Shown one piece after another: positions 54,317 through 63,509 of a stretch of DNA of 64,000 nucleotides. Source of the DNA: Paenibacillus flagellatus (GTDB taxonomy: Bacteria > Bacillota > Bacilli > Paenibacillales > NBRC-103111). Location: contig NZ_QJVJ01000003.1 in assembly GCF_003217775.1 (NCBI RefSeq), positions 124,001 to 188,000 on the forward strand, given 5' to 3'. Each line of letters opens with the position of its first letter. Within the stretch, counting starts at the first letter, position 1. The position numbers were made by a program, and so were the translations under genes. Below the pieces are notes generated by a model that was not told the origin of the DNA, searched no databases, and saw only the letters and a program-made list of their open reading frames with translations.

Positions 54317-56053
54317 TCAGGAGCGAACTTCCGTTTTGACCGTGACGCGTGAAGTCGTGCCGATCCCGATCTCGCTGCGGATGTCGACGCCGTAGCCGTC
54401 GCCGTACTCCAGCCGGATCCGTTCGTTCACGTTGCGGATGCCGTATCCGCCCCCTTTGTACGATTGCGGCTTGTCCTTGTTGTCCAGCTCGCCGACATCG
54501 AAGCCGGCCCCGTCGTCCGTCACTTCGAAATGGAGCTTATCGCCTTGGCGGTACCCTTTCACGGTTATCCTTCCCTTCCCCCGCTTCTGGCTAATGCCGT
54601 GCTTGATCGCGTTTTCGATCAACGGCTGGATCACGATTTTCAGCAGCTTGAAAGGCAAAATGTCCGGGGCGATGTCGTATTCCACCTCGAATTTTTGCGG
54701 GAACCGCATCGCCTCGATCGCCACGTAGCTTTGCACGATTCCGATCTCTTCCTCCACCGATATATATTTGTCCCCTTTATGCAGACTGAGCCGGTAAAAG
54801 TGGGCAAGAGCGATCACCATCTTCTCGATCTCGTTCTGGTTGTGGATTTTCGCGAGCCATCCGATCGCATCGAGCGTATTGTACAAAAAATGCGGGTTGA
54901 TTTGCGCCTGCAGGGCGATTAGCTCCATTTCGCGCTGACGGTCTTTCTCCTCGTTGTTGCGCTCGATCAATTCGCCGATCCGGACGACCATGTCGTTGAA
55001 GCTGTTTTCCAGCACCCACAGCTCGTCTTTCCGGTTCCGGTACGGAACGATGAAGTCGGCCGAGCCGGCAAACTGGTTGATCCGGCGGTTCAGCCTTTTG
55101 ATCGGGCGGATGATCCCTTTGGAGGCGTACAGCGAAATGAGAATCGTCAAGCCCAATGCGGCGATTTGCAGCACGATCGAATATTGTTTGATTTTGTTGA
55201 CGTTTTCCAGCAGCTTCTCGTCGGATACAACGCTGACGACGTTCCAATCCATGCCCAAGCTGCGAATTCCGCCTCCCAGCGGGTAGCTCGCGATAATCGA
55301 CGGTCGTCCGTCGAACTCGGCCTTTTTGAAAGTGGCGCCCGGCTCCATCGTCAACGCCTGCTTGTCGAACAGCGTCGTCCCGATTTTGGCCGCATCCGGG
55401 TAGGACAAAATGTAGGAATCGCCGGTTATCAGGAAGGAGAAGCCGCGATCCTGCACGATCATGTTTTTCAACACGTCCTGGATCGCTCTTTCCCGGATGT
55501 AAATGACCAAATACCCCAAGTCTTGACCGGTGAAAAAGTTTTGGTACTTTCTTCCGAGCAAAATATAGGCGTTTCCGTCGATGTCTTTTTTCGTGATTCC
55601 CCAGACGGGCGTTTTGGACAGCTCGATTTCGCGGAGATACGAGCGGTCGGGCAGATCGACGACGGTGCCCTGGTCGTAATTGTACGGCGTCCCGTCCTTG
55701 GTCAGGACGACGACATCGCCGACGATGTTGTCGTCGATCATCATGTCGTCCAAGACGGTGCGCAGCGCCCAAGCCTTCCCGTCCTCCGTCATGCCGGGGT
55801 CTCCCAGCACATTGTAGACGTCGTTCTCGGTCAGCAGGCGGACGGACAGCATATGAACCCGGTTGATCAAAAAATCGAGGCTCGATTCGATATTTTCCTG
55901 GTTCAATTTCACGTAGTTGTACATGAAATCTTCCACGATTCGCTGCACGGCGATTCGTGACGTTTGGAAGATCGACGTCGAGGATATGAGGAAGCAGACG
56001 AGCAGCAGCCAGAAGATGCGGCCGCGTATGTTCATTTTGTCCAACGTAATCAA
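54317..56053 (-). CDS. Sensor histidine kinase (YesM-like)
   Basis: 578 residues: helix 12-30, cache-like extracellular domain, helix near 290, HAMP (RPIKRLNRRINQFAG), His box LQAQINPHFLYNTLDAIGWL, HATPase blocks PLIENAIKHG, DDGAGF and GGGYGIRNVNERI. TTG start with a GGGGGAAC site. It follows its response regulator by 16 bases, the reverse of the order at the first locus. Probably senses the sugar handled by the adjacent transporter. Confidence 0.92.
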   Translation of the reverse strand: MITLDKMNIRGRIFWLLLVCFLISSTSIFQTSRIAVQRIVEDFMYNYVKLNQENIESSLDFLINRVHMLSVRLLTENDVYNVLGDPGMTEDGKAWALRTVLDDMMIDDNIVGDVVVLTKDGTPYNYDQGTVVDLPDRSYLREIELSKTPVWGITKKDIDGNAYILLGRKYQNFFTGQDLGYLVIYIRERAIQDVLKNMIVQDRGFSFLITGDSYILSYPDAAKIGTTLFDKQALTMEPGATFKKAEFDGRPSIIASYPLGGGIRSLGMDWNVVSVVSDEKLLENVNKIKQYSIVLQIAALGLTILISLYASKGIIRPIKRLNRRINQFAGSADFIVPYRNRKDELWVLENSFNDMVVRIGELIERNNEEKDRQREMELIALQAQINPHFLYNTLDAIGWLAKIHNQNEIEKMVIALAHFYRLSLHKGDKYISVEEEIGIVQSYVAIEAMRFPQKFEVEYDIAPDILPFKLLKIVIQPLIENAIKHGISQKRGKGRITVKGYRQGDKLHFEVTDDGAGFDVGELDNKDKPQSYKGGGYGIRNVNERIRLEYGDGYGVDIRSEIGIGTTSRVTVKTEVRS

Positions 56054-56069
56054 GGCGCCGTTCCCCCAT

Positions 56070-56867
56070 TCAATCGTACATGCAGCTCTTGACGTACTCC
56101 CGCGGGGTCATGTTCGTGTACCGTTTGAACAGCTGGCTGAAATAACGCGGATCGCCGATGCCGACCCGTTCGCACACTTCATACGTTTTGTAATTCCCCG
56201 TTCTCAGCAGCTCTTTCGCCTTCTCGATCCGGCATTCCGTAATGTAATCGTTTACGGTGCGGGACGTATTTTCTTTGAAGATGTGCATCAAATAGGACGG
56301 GCTGATGAACAGATGGTCGGCGATGCGCTTGACCGATAAATCGCTGTCGTAATTCATTTCGATATAACGGCTGGCCGCCTCGACCACCTTGACCGTACCG
56401 GCCGTTTTTCGATTGCGCAGCTTTTTCAGCAGCGCGACGAGATCCCCGATCAGCTTTTGCTTGCCGATCTGCTCCGACAGCCTTTCCTTGCGGATCGTAT
56501 CGGCAATTTTGGTGACGGCGGCGATAAATTTGTCATTCTCGATCGGCTTCACGATATATTCGGAGGCTCCGAACGTGATGGCCCCCTTCGCGTATTGGAA
56601 ATCGTCGTATCCGCTCAACACGACGATTTTCGCGCCGATGCCGTTCAAGCGAAGCCGCTCCATGAAGCCGAGCCCGTCCAGAAACGGCATGCTCATGTCG
56701 GTAATGATGATGTCGGGGTTCAGCTTGACGGCCATCTCCAACCCCGTCTCGCCGTCCTCCGCCTCCCCGACCAGCTCGAAGCCGTACCGGGGCCAGTCGA
56801 TCGTCGTTCGAAGCCCGTATCGGACCAAATATTCGTCGTCCACGATCAAAATTTTCAATTTGCCCAT
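56070..56867 (-). CDS. AraC-type response regulator
   Basis: 265 residues: receiver with D57 (IIITDMSMP) and K near residue 107, followed directly by a two-helix-turn-helix AraC domain (DLSVKRIADHLFISPSYLMH, VGIGDPRYFSQLFKRYTNMT). Half the size of the regulator at the first locus because the middle domain is absent. The ATG at 56867 follows GGAGGAGG. Presumed activator of the solute-binding/hydrolase operon. Confidence 0.93.
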   Translation of the reverse strand: MGKLKILIVDDEYLVRYGLRTTIDWPRYGFELVGEAEDGETGLEMAVKLNPDIIITDMSMPFLDGLGFMERLRLNGIGAKIVVLSGYDDFQYAKGAITFGASEYIVKPIENDKFIAAVTKIADTIRKERLSEQIGKQKLIGDLVALLKKLRNRKTAGTVKVVEAASRYIEMNYDSDLSVKRIADHLFISPSYLMHIFKENTSRTVNDYITECRIEKAKELLRTGNYKTYEVCERVGIGDPRYFSQLFKRYTNMTPREYVKSCMYD

Positions 56868-57003
56868 GGGCGCCCTCCTCCTCTCCGAAGCGAAACCGGC
56901 ATACGTCCATTTGCACCCCATAACATTTTTTTCCTATTCAGACATTACGACGGGATTCGCGAAAGTCCTGCTTCGGCTGCCTTCGGCGTTAGCGCCATGC
57001 AAC

Positions 57004-57051
57004 AAAAGCCAGCCTGCGGCGAAAATGGCTTTTCGCCCGCAGACTGGCTTT
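57004..57051. terminator. Strong bidirectional hairpin terminator
   Basis: AAAGCCAG...CTGCGG...CGAAAA pairs with TTTTCG...CCGCAG...CTGGCTTT around a 4-base loop; it follows the ABC permease stop by about 40 bases. Nothing else is seen between 56868 and 57088. Confidence 0.85.
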
Positions 57052-57088
57052 CGGATCGGCCCTTTGACCGGAGGCGATGCCGTAAGCG

Positions 57089-58033
57089 TTAGTCCGCTAC
57101 GTCTCGCCGCGTGAACATGAGCCAGGATATCAGATTGAACAGGAGGAAATAAACGGCGAGCATCCCGATGGAGAACGGCAGCGTCATTCCTTCTTGGTAA
57201 GGCTGCCCGGTTAAGTAGGGGGTGAGGTCGGTGTTGGCGAACAACAGAAATTTGCTCCAATCGAACCTCTGCAGCGCCTCCATCAGAATATGGCCCGCGA
57301 ACAGGGTGCCGATGGAAAATGCGATGGCCATGCTGCTGCTGCGGAAAGCGGACGAGATCATAAAAGCCAAGGTGACATACATGACGGTGGAAATCCCGTT
57401 CAGCATATAGGTTTTCCATAGATGGAGGACCATATTTTGCTCGACGATCAGCCCCTCCGGACTCACTCCGATTAAAGGCAGCCCCAAGTGTCCAAAGCCG
57501 TATAAGATTCCGTTCGCCGCGACCGATACGACGAACAGGACGAGCAGCAGCAGCAAGCCGAACAACAGCACGGACAAAAATTTGGATACGAGAATCTTGA
57601 CCCGGCTGGCCGGCCGGATGAGCAGCAGCTTGATCGTGCCGGACGAAAATTCCCCCGCCAGACTGTCCCCCGCGATGATGATGGTGAAGACGGTGATCAG
57701 CGGAACGAGATTGGCCGAACCGTTTATGCCATCCCACAGCGTGCCTTCCGTCGTGCGAATATCGCGCTCCAAATGATAGTCGATGAGAGCGGTCCGCTGC
57801 AGGTTGTACGTCCGTTCCTCCGCTTGCAGCTCGGGCTTCTTCAGCAATTCGTTCCGGTGCTCCTTCTCCTTTAGCAGCTCGGCCCGCCACCCTTCGCCCT
57901 GCGCCTTTTTCCCGTCGGTTTGCCATACCATGACGTTGATGAAAAGGACGATGGCGGACATGAGTCCGATCAGAATCCACGTTCGCACGCGCCGGTAAAT
58001 CTTCATGTTTTCATTGAGCACCAGATTAACCAA
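57089..58033 (-). CDS. ABC-2 type permease (BcrB-like)
   Basis: Membrane protein of 314 residues with about six helices: a first helix at 20-38, a large extracellular loop, then VPLITVFTIIIAGDSLAGEF with the motif SSGTIKLLLIRPASR typical of ABC-2 permeases of the bacitracin/lantibiotic self-protection type. TTG start with GGAGGGCGG, overlapping the ATPase gene by 8 bases. It forms an exporter with that ATPase; substrate unknown. Confidence 0.88.
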   Translation of the reverse strand: MVNLVLNENMKIYRRVRTWILIGLMSAIVLFINVMVWQTDGKKAQGEGWRAELLKEKEHRNELLKKPELQAEERTYNLQRTALIDYHLERDIRTTEGTLWDGINGSANLVPLITVFTIIIAGDSLAGEFSSGTIKLLLIRPASRVKILVSKFLSVLLFGLLLLLVLFVVSVAANGILYGFGHLGLPLIGVSPEGLIVEQNMVLHLWKTYMLNGISTVMYVTLAFMISSAFRSSSMAIAFSIGTLFAGHILMEALQRFDWSKFLLFANTDLTPYLTGQPYQEGMTLPFSIGMLAVYFLLFNLISWLMFTRRDVAD

Positions 58034-58958
58034 TTTGTCCGCCCTCCGTTATTTCCAAAAATCGATCCTCCAGAGAGGGACGAACCGGCTTCACGCCATA
58101 AATGCGAACCTCGTTCCGCATCAGCCCTGCCAACAGGTCGGGGACGCCCTCCCGCTCGGTCGTAACCTCGACGATTCCTTCCCGGACGAGCCTGACCTCC
58201 TCGACCCCTTCCGTCCGCCTCAAAAATTCCAGCGCTTGTTCCGACGGCTGCGCTTCGATCTGATACGTGGGAGTCCGGTCGGTCGACTGGGTAAAATGCT
58301 GAATCGGCTTCACATCGATGAGCTTCCCCCGCTGGAGGATGGCGACCCGATCGCACATAAGCTCCATCTCCGACAACAGATGGCTGGAGACGACAACCGT
58401 AATGTTCTCCGTACGGGTCAAATGCCGCAAATGATCGCGAAGCTCGCGGATCCCCGCCGGGTCCAAGCCGTTTGTCGGTTCATCCAGTATGAGCAGCGAC
58501 GGCCGGTGCAGCAGCGCTTGGGCGACGCCCAGACGCTGGCGCATGCCGAGCGAGTAGGTTTTCACCTTGTCGTGAATGCGGTTTTCCAGCTTGACCCGCG
58601 ATACCACTTCGCCGATCCGTTCCTTGGTTACTCCCGGTACCATGCGGGCGTAATGAACGAGGTTGCGGTACCCGCTCAAATAGTTGTACATTTCCGGATT
58701 TTCCACGATGGCGCCGACGTGCCGGATCGCCTGCTCGAATTCGGTCTTGATATCGTTTCCCTTGATCAAAATTTGTCCCTTGGTAATCGACATCAGTCCG
58801 ACGATCATGCGGATCGTGGTTGTTTTGCCGGCCCCGTTCGGGCCGAGGAACCCGAAAATTTCGCCTTGCGGCACGTCAAACGTAAGATCGTCGATGATGG
58901 TCCTCCGGCCGACCCGTTTGGTCACATGACGCAGGCTGACGATAGGCTCGCTGCTCAT
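58026..58958 (-). CDS. ABC transporter ATPase (BcrA-like)
   Basis: Walker A GPNGAGKTT, signature YSLGMRQRLGVAQALL, Walker B LLILDEPTNGLD, and a C-terminal extension of about 90 residues ending FLEITEGGQ. This is the drug-exporter ATPase group that includes BcrA. Preceded by AAGGAGG and coupled to the permease. Confidence 0.92.
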   Translation of the reverse strand: MSSEPIVSLRHVTKRVGRRTIIDDLTFDVPQGEIFGFLGPNGAGKTTTIRMIVGLMSITKGQILIKGNDIKTEFEQAIRHVGAIVENPEMYNYLSGYRNLVHYARMVPGVTKERIGEVVSRVKLENRIHDKVKTYSLGMRQRLGVAQALLHRPSLLILDEPTNGLDPAGIRELRDHLRHLTRTENITVVVSSHLLSEMELMCDRVAILQRGKLIDVKPIQHFTQSTDRTPTYQIEAQPSEQALEFLRRTEGVEEVRLVREGIVEVTTEREGVPDLLAGLMRNEVRIYGVKPVRPSLEDRFLEITEGGQIG

Positions 58959-58991
58959 CGAGGGCCCTCCTTTACGAATGAATACGGGTCG

Positions 58992-59213
58992 TTAGCCCGG
59001 AGTGTCTTGGTCCTCTTTGTATTCCAAAAGATCTCCGGGCTGGCAGTCCAACGCTTTACAAATCGCCTCCAAAGTCGATATTCGAATCGCCTTCGCCTTT
59101 CCGTTCTTCAATATGGACAGATTGGCCATCGTAATGCCGACTCTCTCCGAAAGCTCGGTAACGCTCATTTTCCTTTTCGCCAGCATCACGTCAATATGAA
59201 TGATGATCGCCAT
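58992..59213 (-). CDS. Small XRE-family regulator (YozG-like)
   Basis: 73 residues, almost entirely helix-turn-helix: LAKRKMSVTELSERVGITMA and ISTLEAICKALDCQPGDLLE. The ATG at 59213 follows GAGGTGA. This type regularly accompanies DUF2975 proteins, as here. Probably an autorepressor of the four-gene operon. Confidence 0.9.
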   Translation of the reverse strand: MAIIIHIDVMLAKRKMSVTELSERVGITMANLSILKNGKAKAIRISTLEAICKALDCQPGDLLEYKEDQDTPG

Positions 59214-59223
59214 GTGATTCACC

Positions 59224-59700
59224 TCAGATCGTCAAATCGTTTTCCGATTTTATGTCGATGGCATGCTTCAACAGCTTTTGAAGAACGGCGGCGAAGACGG
59301 CGATGACCGTCGAAGCGAAAATCACGACCAGTCCGATCGCGAACAGCCCCGGGGCGTCGTCTTCATCCGCGATGAGAAATAAAAACGGTGCGGCCGCCGC
59401 ATATAAGAGGCCGATGGCGATTGCGCAGTATTTGATATGTTTCAATGCTTTGACCGACAATTCGGAGAAGGCGACGTTCTTGTCGATATAGGTTAAGAGC
59501 CTGAATGCTTGATACAATGCAAAGAAAAACGGTACCGCCGACATATACATCGCGATTAAAACGGGATACAGCCAATAGGCCGGATAATGCTCGGCCGCCT
59601 CCTTGGCAATCGAAGGAAGCCCGAATAGACATGCGGCCACAACCGGAATGCCGATGAGAAAAACGGTCAGCTTTAAAAACAAAGTGGTTCCTCGTTCCAT
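59224..59700 (-). CDS. DUF2975 membrane protein
   Basis: 158 residues with four hydrophobic segments (LFLKLTVFLIGIPVVAACLF, YWLYPVLIAMYMSAVPFFFA, YCAIAIGLLYAAAAPFLFLI and APGLFAIGLVVIFASTVIAV). Matches DUF2975, which is nearly always next to a small XRE regulator. First gene of the transcript that continues into the BcrAB-like pair. Probably a membrane partner that senses or titrates the regulator, by analogy only. Confidence 0.87.
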   Translation of the reverse strand: MERGTTLFLKLTVFLIGIPVVAACLFGLPSIAKEAAEHYPAYWLYPVLIAMYMSAVPFFFALYQAFRLLTYIDKNVAFSELSVKALKHIKYCAIAIGLLYAAAAPFLFLIADEDDAPGLFAIGLVVIFASTVIAVFAAVLQKLLKHAIDIKSENDLTI

Positions 59701-59770
59701 AACCTACACCTCGCGTCGTTATTTTCATATTGAATGTAGCATATTATTTATCGATTTACAATAAATTTTG

Positions 59771-59783
59771 ATTGTTATACAAT
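59771..59783. promoter_or_regulatory. 13-bp palindrome upstream of the DUF2975 operon
   Basis: ATTGT-TAT-ACAAT, a perfect inverted repeat 71 bases before the DUF2975 start, just upstream of a plausible TTGTAA/TACATT promoter on the minus strand. It may be the binding site of the XRE regulator. Confidence 0.4.
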
Positions 59784-59880
59784 GAATGACGAACAACGTG
59801 CCCATAAGCGTGAAGAAAAGCAAATCGTCGCCGCTAATGGTCCAGATCGCCATTACTCGCTTGGAAAGGATGAAGAGCTT

Positions 59881-60729
59881 ATGCAAAGACGTTTAGGGCA
59901 AGCCCTTCGGCAGCTCGTACGCTTCGGCTGGCAGCAGGCGTTGTCCTGCGTATTTCCCGCGGTCATCTTCGTCTCTCTGGCACTGACCCAACAGCTCCCG
60001 CTGCCGTGGCTGCCCCGCTACGATTGGCTGCTGCTCATTTGCCTGGCCATGCAGGTATGGATGCTGCGTTCCGGGCTTGAAACGCGCGACGAGCTGAAAG
60101 TGATTACCGTCTTCCACTTGATCGGCTTGGCTCTGGAGCTGTTCAAGGTGCGCATGGGGTCCTGGTCGTACCCGGAGGACGGCTGGACGAAAGTGGGCGG
60201 CGTCCCTCTCTACAGCGGATTTATGTATGCCAGCGTGGCCAGCTACCTGTGCCAGGCTTGGCGGCGCATGAAGGTCGATCTTGTTCGCTGGCCTTCGTTC
60301 TGGCTCGTCACTCCGCTTGCGGCGTCCATCTACTTGAATTTTTTCACCCACCATTACTGGATCGACGTTCGCTGGTGGCTATCGGCTTTGGTGCTCCTCG
60401 TATTTTGGCGTACCTGGGTTACCTTCGAGGTCGGCCGCGCCCGGTACCGGATGCCGCTTGCCCTTTCCTTCGTGCTGATCGGCTTCTTTATTTGGATCGC
60501 GGAAAATATCGCCACCTTCTTCAGCGCATGGGAGTACCCGAATCAATCCGACACCTGGCGTCTTGTCCATGTCAGCAAGGTCAGCTCCTGGCTGCTGCTC
60601 GTCATCGTCAGTTTTTTGATCGTGGCCGCGTTGAAACAAGTCAAAGAACGGCGGCCTGCGGCCGAAAAGGGTAGCCCGCAAATCCCTGTTCCGACGGAAC
60701 GGCGCCCGTCCGACCGTGTAAGTCCGTAA
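59881..60729 (+). CDS. DUF817 family membrane protein
   Basis: 282 residues with about eight hydrophobic helices. Conserved DUF817 stretches are HLIGLALELFKVRMGSWSYP, VGGVPLYSGFMYASVASYLC and NFFTHHYWIDVRWWL. The ATG at 59881 has AAAGGATG 9 bases upstream; the earlier ATG at 59782 lies in the palindrome with no ribosome site. Function unknown. Confidence 0.88.
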   Translation: MQRRLGQALRQLVRFGWQQALSCVFPAVIFVSLALTQQLPLPWLPRYDWLLLICLAMQVWMLRSGLETRDELKVITVFHLIGLALELFKVRMGSWSYPEDGWTKVGGVPLYSGFMYASVASYLCQAWRRMKVDLVRWPSFWLVTPLAASIYLNFFTHHYWIDVRWWLSALVLLVFWRTWVTFEVGRARYRMPLALSFVLIGFFIWIAENIATFFSAWEYPNQSDTWRLVHVSKVSSWLLLVIVSFLIVAALKQVKERRPAAEKGSPQIPVPTERRPSDRVSP

Positions 60730-60742
60730 GCGGAATGGGAAA

Positions 60743-60783
60743 AGGCGATCGTTCTCCCTCGATGTACCGGGAGTCGATCGCCT
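60743..60783 (+). terminator. Hairpin after the DUF817 gene
   Basis: GGCGATCG/CGATCGCC outer stem with inner CTCCC/GGGAG. It lacks a strong T-tract, so termination is probable rather than certain. Confidence 0.5.
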
Positions 60784-60833
60784 CATACTCGGCTGAACTA
60801 AAGTGGTGGTCCTAATCGCGAACGTGCTCAAAA

Positions 60834-61118
60834 TCAATGAACGGCGCGGCCTCTCCGGCTGCATAAGACGACGGCGATTCCGATCCAAACAACAGCGCCC
60901 ATAAGGAACGGCAAAAGTCTAAAGTGATAATTGAGCACATCATCCGAGCCAATCAGCATTTTGAAGAGGAATTGCAGGTTCGAAACGAAATTCGCAACGA
61001 TTTGGTAGCTTCCTTCCGTTATTCCTTTTTTCCAGCCCAAGTCGTCTATGAACCAAGCGAGAACGGTTAATATCGAGTAACAGCTGACAGAAATAAGGCT
61101 CCACTTCAAATATCGCAT
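60834..61118 (-). CDS. Small membrane protein of unknown function
   Basis: 94 residues with two hydrophobic segments (WSLISVSCYSILTVLAWFI and LLPFLMGAVVWIGIAVVL) and a basic end. The ATG at 61118 has GGAAGGAGATCGGG upstream, a strong site. It follows the shikimate kinase-like gene on the same strand by 50 bases. No known family recognised. Confidence 0.75.
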   Translation of the reverse strand: MRYLKWSLISVSCYSILTVLAWFIDDLGWKKGITEGSYQIVANFVSNLQFLFKMLIGSDDVLNYHFRLLPFLMGAVVWIGIAVVLCSRRGRAVH

Positions 61119-61169
61119 CCCGATCTCCTTCCGTGCGTTAGGACTCTTGTCTTCATGCCGAATCAACGT

Positions 61170-61661
61170 TTATTTTATGACTTTTACCAGCTCGCCGACA
61201 CATTGCTCGATACTTTTGTCGGAGCAATCCAAGACGAAATCGCCATATTTCGTATAAAGCGGAACCCGTTCCTCGTAAACCTCCCGAAGACTGCTTCCTT
61301 GTTTCATGACGATGCCTCTGGTCGCGATTTGGGTCAGTCTTCGTTGAATTTCTTCATAAGGGACGTGCAAGTAAATTACTCGCCCTCCCCGCTTTAGGGC
61401 GTTCATCGCTTTTTCCGAATAGACGACGCTGCCGCCTGTCGATACGACACAATGGTTCAGCTGCAAGTCGGACACCGTTGTTTCTTCGATTTCCAAAAAT
61501 CGTTCGATACCGTCGTTATCGATGATTGCTTGCAGCAGCCGTCCTTCCTGCCGTTGAATGACGATATCGGTGTCCACGAAATCCATTCCCAGCGCTTTTG
61601 CCAGCAACGCGCCCAACGTGCTTTTACCGGCTCCGGACATGCCGATCAGAACGATATTCAT
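61170..61661 (-). CDS. aroK: Shikimate kinase-like protein
   Basis: P-loop GMSGAGKST near residue 7, shikimate-type DTD motif (DFVDTDIVIQRQEG), GGSVVYSEKAM in place of the usual GGG motif, and HVPYEEIQRR. 163 residues, normal length. ATP-dependent phosphorylation of shikimate is the family reaction, but the GGS variation and isolated position leave room for another small-molecule kinase, so the symbol is provisional. Confidence 0.75.
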   Translation of the reverse strand: MNIVLIGMSGAGKSTLGALLAKALGMDFVDTDIVIQRQEGRLLQAIIDNDGIERFLEIEETTVSDLQLNHCVVSTGGSVVYSEKAMNALKRGGRVIYLHVPYEEIQRRLTQIATRGIVMKQGSSLREVYEERVPLYTKYGDFVLDCSDKSIEQCVGELVKVIK

Positions 61662-61754
61662 CTTGTTTCCCGCTTTTTAATGATATTAATATTTTACTAT
61701 CTTAATGGAAGTATAGTCGTTGTTCGTCTAACTTTGTTCGGATGTATTCAGCAA

Positions 61755-62159
61755 TCAAAATTCAACATAAAAAGGATGGAGTTCTTCCTTTAAGCAATAC
61801 TCGATTCTCTGCCTGAAATTTCTCCAGGTCACCATCTCCAGCGCGGTTTCGATGGGGAAAAATCCTACTTCCAACGACTCGGGGGTCGTCGTTAACCGTC
61901 CCCCGACTGGTCGGGCCAAAAACATCGTGTTGCAAATACATTCGCTTACATTTTGAAAAATACCGCAGAACTTCGTCACTTCGATATCGATGCCGCTCTC
62001 TTCCTTCGTTTCCCGGATTGCCGCCTCTTTCAACGATTCGCCTTCTTCGACTTGTCCCCCCGGCATTTCCCAGCCTCGATCGGGCCCTTTTATTAATAAT
62101 ATTTCGCTGCGCTCGTTCAATACGATGGTTGCCGCAGAGACAAAATGTTTTGGAGCCAT
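61755..62159 (-). CDS. NUDIX hydrolase
   Basis: The NUDIX box GX5EX7REUXEEXGU is complete (GGQVEEGESLKEAAIRETKE, then ESG). 134 residues, cytoplasmic. It hydrolyses a nucleoside diphosphate linked to an unknown group. ATG preceded by GAGGAGACGAG. Confidence 0.9.
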   Translation of the reverse strand: MAPKHFVSAATIVLNERSEILLIKGPDRGWEMPGGQVEEGESLKEAAIRETKEESGIDIEVTKFCGIFQNVSECICNTMFLARPVGGRLTTTPESLEVGFFPIETALEMVTWRNFRQRIEYCLKEELHPFYVEF

Positions 62160-62348
62160 CTCATCGTCTCCTCATTCATTCCATGGATAAACCCATGTTA
62201 CCATTTTTTTCTGGACGATGATATCATTTATCGATCCTCAAATCGAAAATCGTGTTCCGCTTGCCGTTAAGGCGACAGGCGCAAACTCGTGAGTAATGAC
62301 AAAAAAGCCGCGAATATGCGGCTTTGGATAAGATTCCGCTCTCCTTCA

Positions 62349-63422
62349 TCAGCTTGACGAAGGATCGGGCTTTTTGCGCCTTACGCTGTAGTACCGCATC
62401 CCTCGCGGTATGCCCCGGATTTCCAATGCTCCGTTGTAAATGAGCTCCCTCAGCCGGTATTCGAAAAAGCTGTCGCCGACGTATTGATTGCAGTAGCCGA
62501 TCGCTTCCCCGATCACCCGGGCCGCTTTGATAAAATCGCGATTCGACCTGTAGGCATGCAGCTTCTCAACGGTTTCCAACAGATAGGCGTCGAAATGGCG
62601 TTCATCGACGTTTACGATCCGCTCTCCGTCCCATATTCGTAGAGCCTCATGGCGTTCGGCAAGCGACAGCCATTCTTGCTCCAGCTTCCGTCTCGTTTCG
62701 CCGGTTAGAGGCCGGTTATGCTCGGTTTCCCCCAAGACGGTCTGAAGCTTGTCCGTCGGGACTTCACCCGCGTGCAAATAATCGATGCGACGATCCGCCC
62801 GGTTGAACCTTTTCTCGCAAACGTCCGCAGCATCGAAAACGAATACGTCGTTCCGTCTATCCCGGAGCAAATAAGCCGCATACCGCAGCCCGACCTGCTC
62901 GTGAGCGTTTTTCCCGCTCCATATTACGACGGAAGCGCCGGCCGGAATGTTGGCGATTTGCCCGGTCAGCTTTCGGTAGTCGGAATCGTCCTCTGCAACG
63001 TCGTCCGGATCGCCGCCGTCGTTCATGCGGTCTCTGAACCATTCGGCTCTTTGTGCGCGTCCGGCCTTTTCGTGAAGCTGCCAGAGAGGACCGATGGCAA
63101 AGGAGTCGCGAACGACGATCACCTTGTTCGTCTCCGCATCCCCCTGACGCCTTATGCATAGCTTCAAGCTTCCGGCAATCGAATCGCCGAAAACGAGATG
63201 AACCTTTGCGGTGTCGGCATTCGGTTCCCATTGCGATTTGCCGTTGCGGGACACTAAAAGCTCCTCATACAGCTCCTTCGCGCTCCGGTACCATTTCGAT
63301 TCGGCTTCCTCGTTCGATTCGTCCGTTTTCAACGGAAGCAGCATGCGGACAAGAATCAGCTTCGCTTCTTGCGAGGAAAGCTCTTCGATCGCTTTTCGTA
63401 CTTCCGCCCATTTGTCCAACAC
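62349..63422 (-). CDS. DUF1835/DUF3658 domain protein
   Basis: 357 residues. After about 70 N-terminal residues comes DUF1835 (VHLVFGDSIAGSLKLCIRRQ, VVRDSFAIGPLW), and from about residue 250 a DUF3658-like helical part (HFDAYLLETVEKLHAYRSNR, VIGEAIGYCNQYVGDSFFEY). Common in Bacillaceae as a solitary gene of unknown function. GTG start behind GGAGG. Confidence 0.85.
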   Translation of the reverse strand: MLDKWAEVRKAIEELSSQEAKLILVRMLLPLKTDESNEEAESKWYRSAKELYEELLVSRNGKSQWEPNADTAKVHLVFGDSIAGSLKLCIRRQGDAETNKVIVVRDSFAIGPLWQLHEKAGRAQRAEWFRDRMNDGGDPDDVAEDDSDYRKLTGQIANIPAGASVVIWSGKNAHEQVGLRYAAYLLRDRRNDVFVFDAADVCEKRFNRADRRIDYLHAGEVPTDKLQTVLGETEHNRPLTGETRRKLEQEWLSLAERHEALRIWDGERIVNVDERHFDAYLLETVEKLHAYRSNRDFIKAARVIGEAIGYCNQYVGDSFFEYRLRELIYNGALEIRGIPRGMRYYSVRRKKPDPSSS

Positions 63423-63509
63423 ATTCCCTCCAATCCCATGCTTTCCTTCCGTAAACGAAATCGGAAACGATTGGTTACAGGTTGTGGTCTTCGATTAGCA
63501 TGCTTACGA

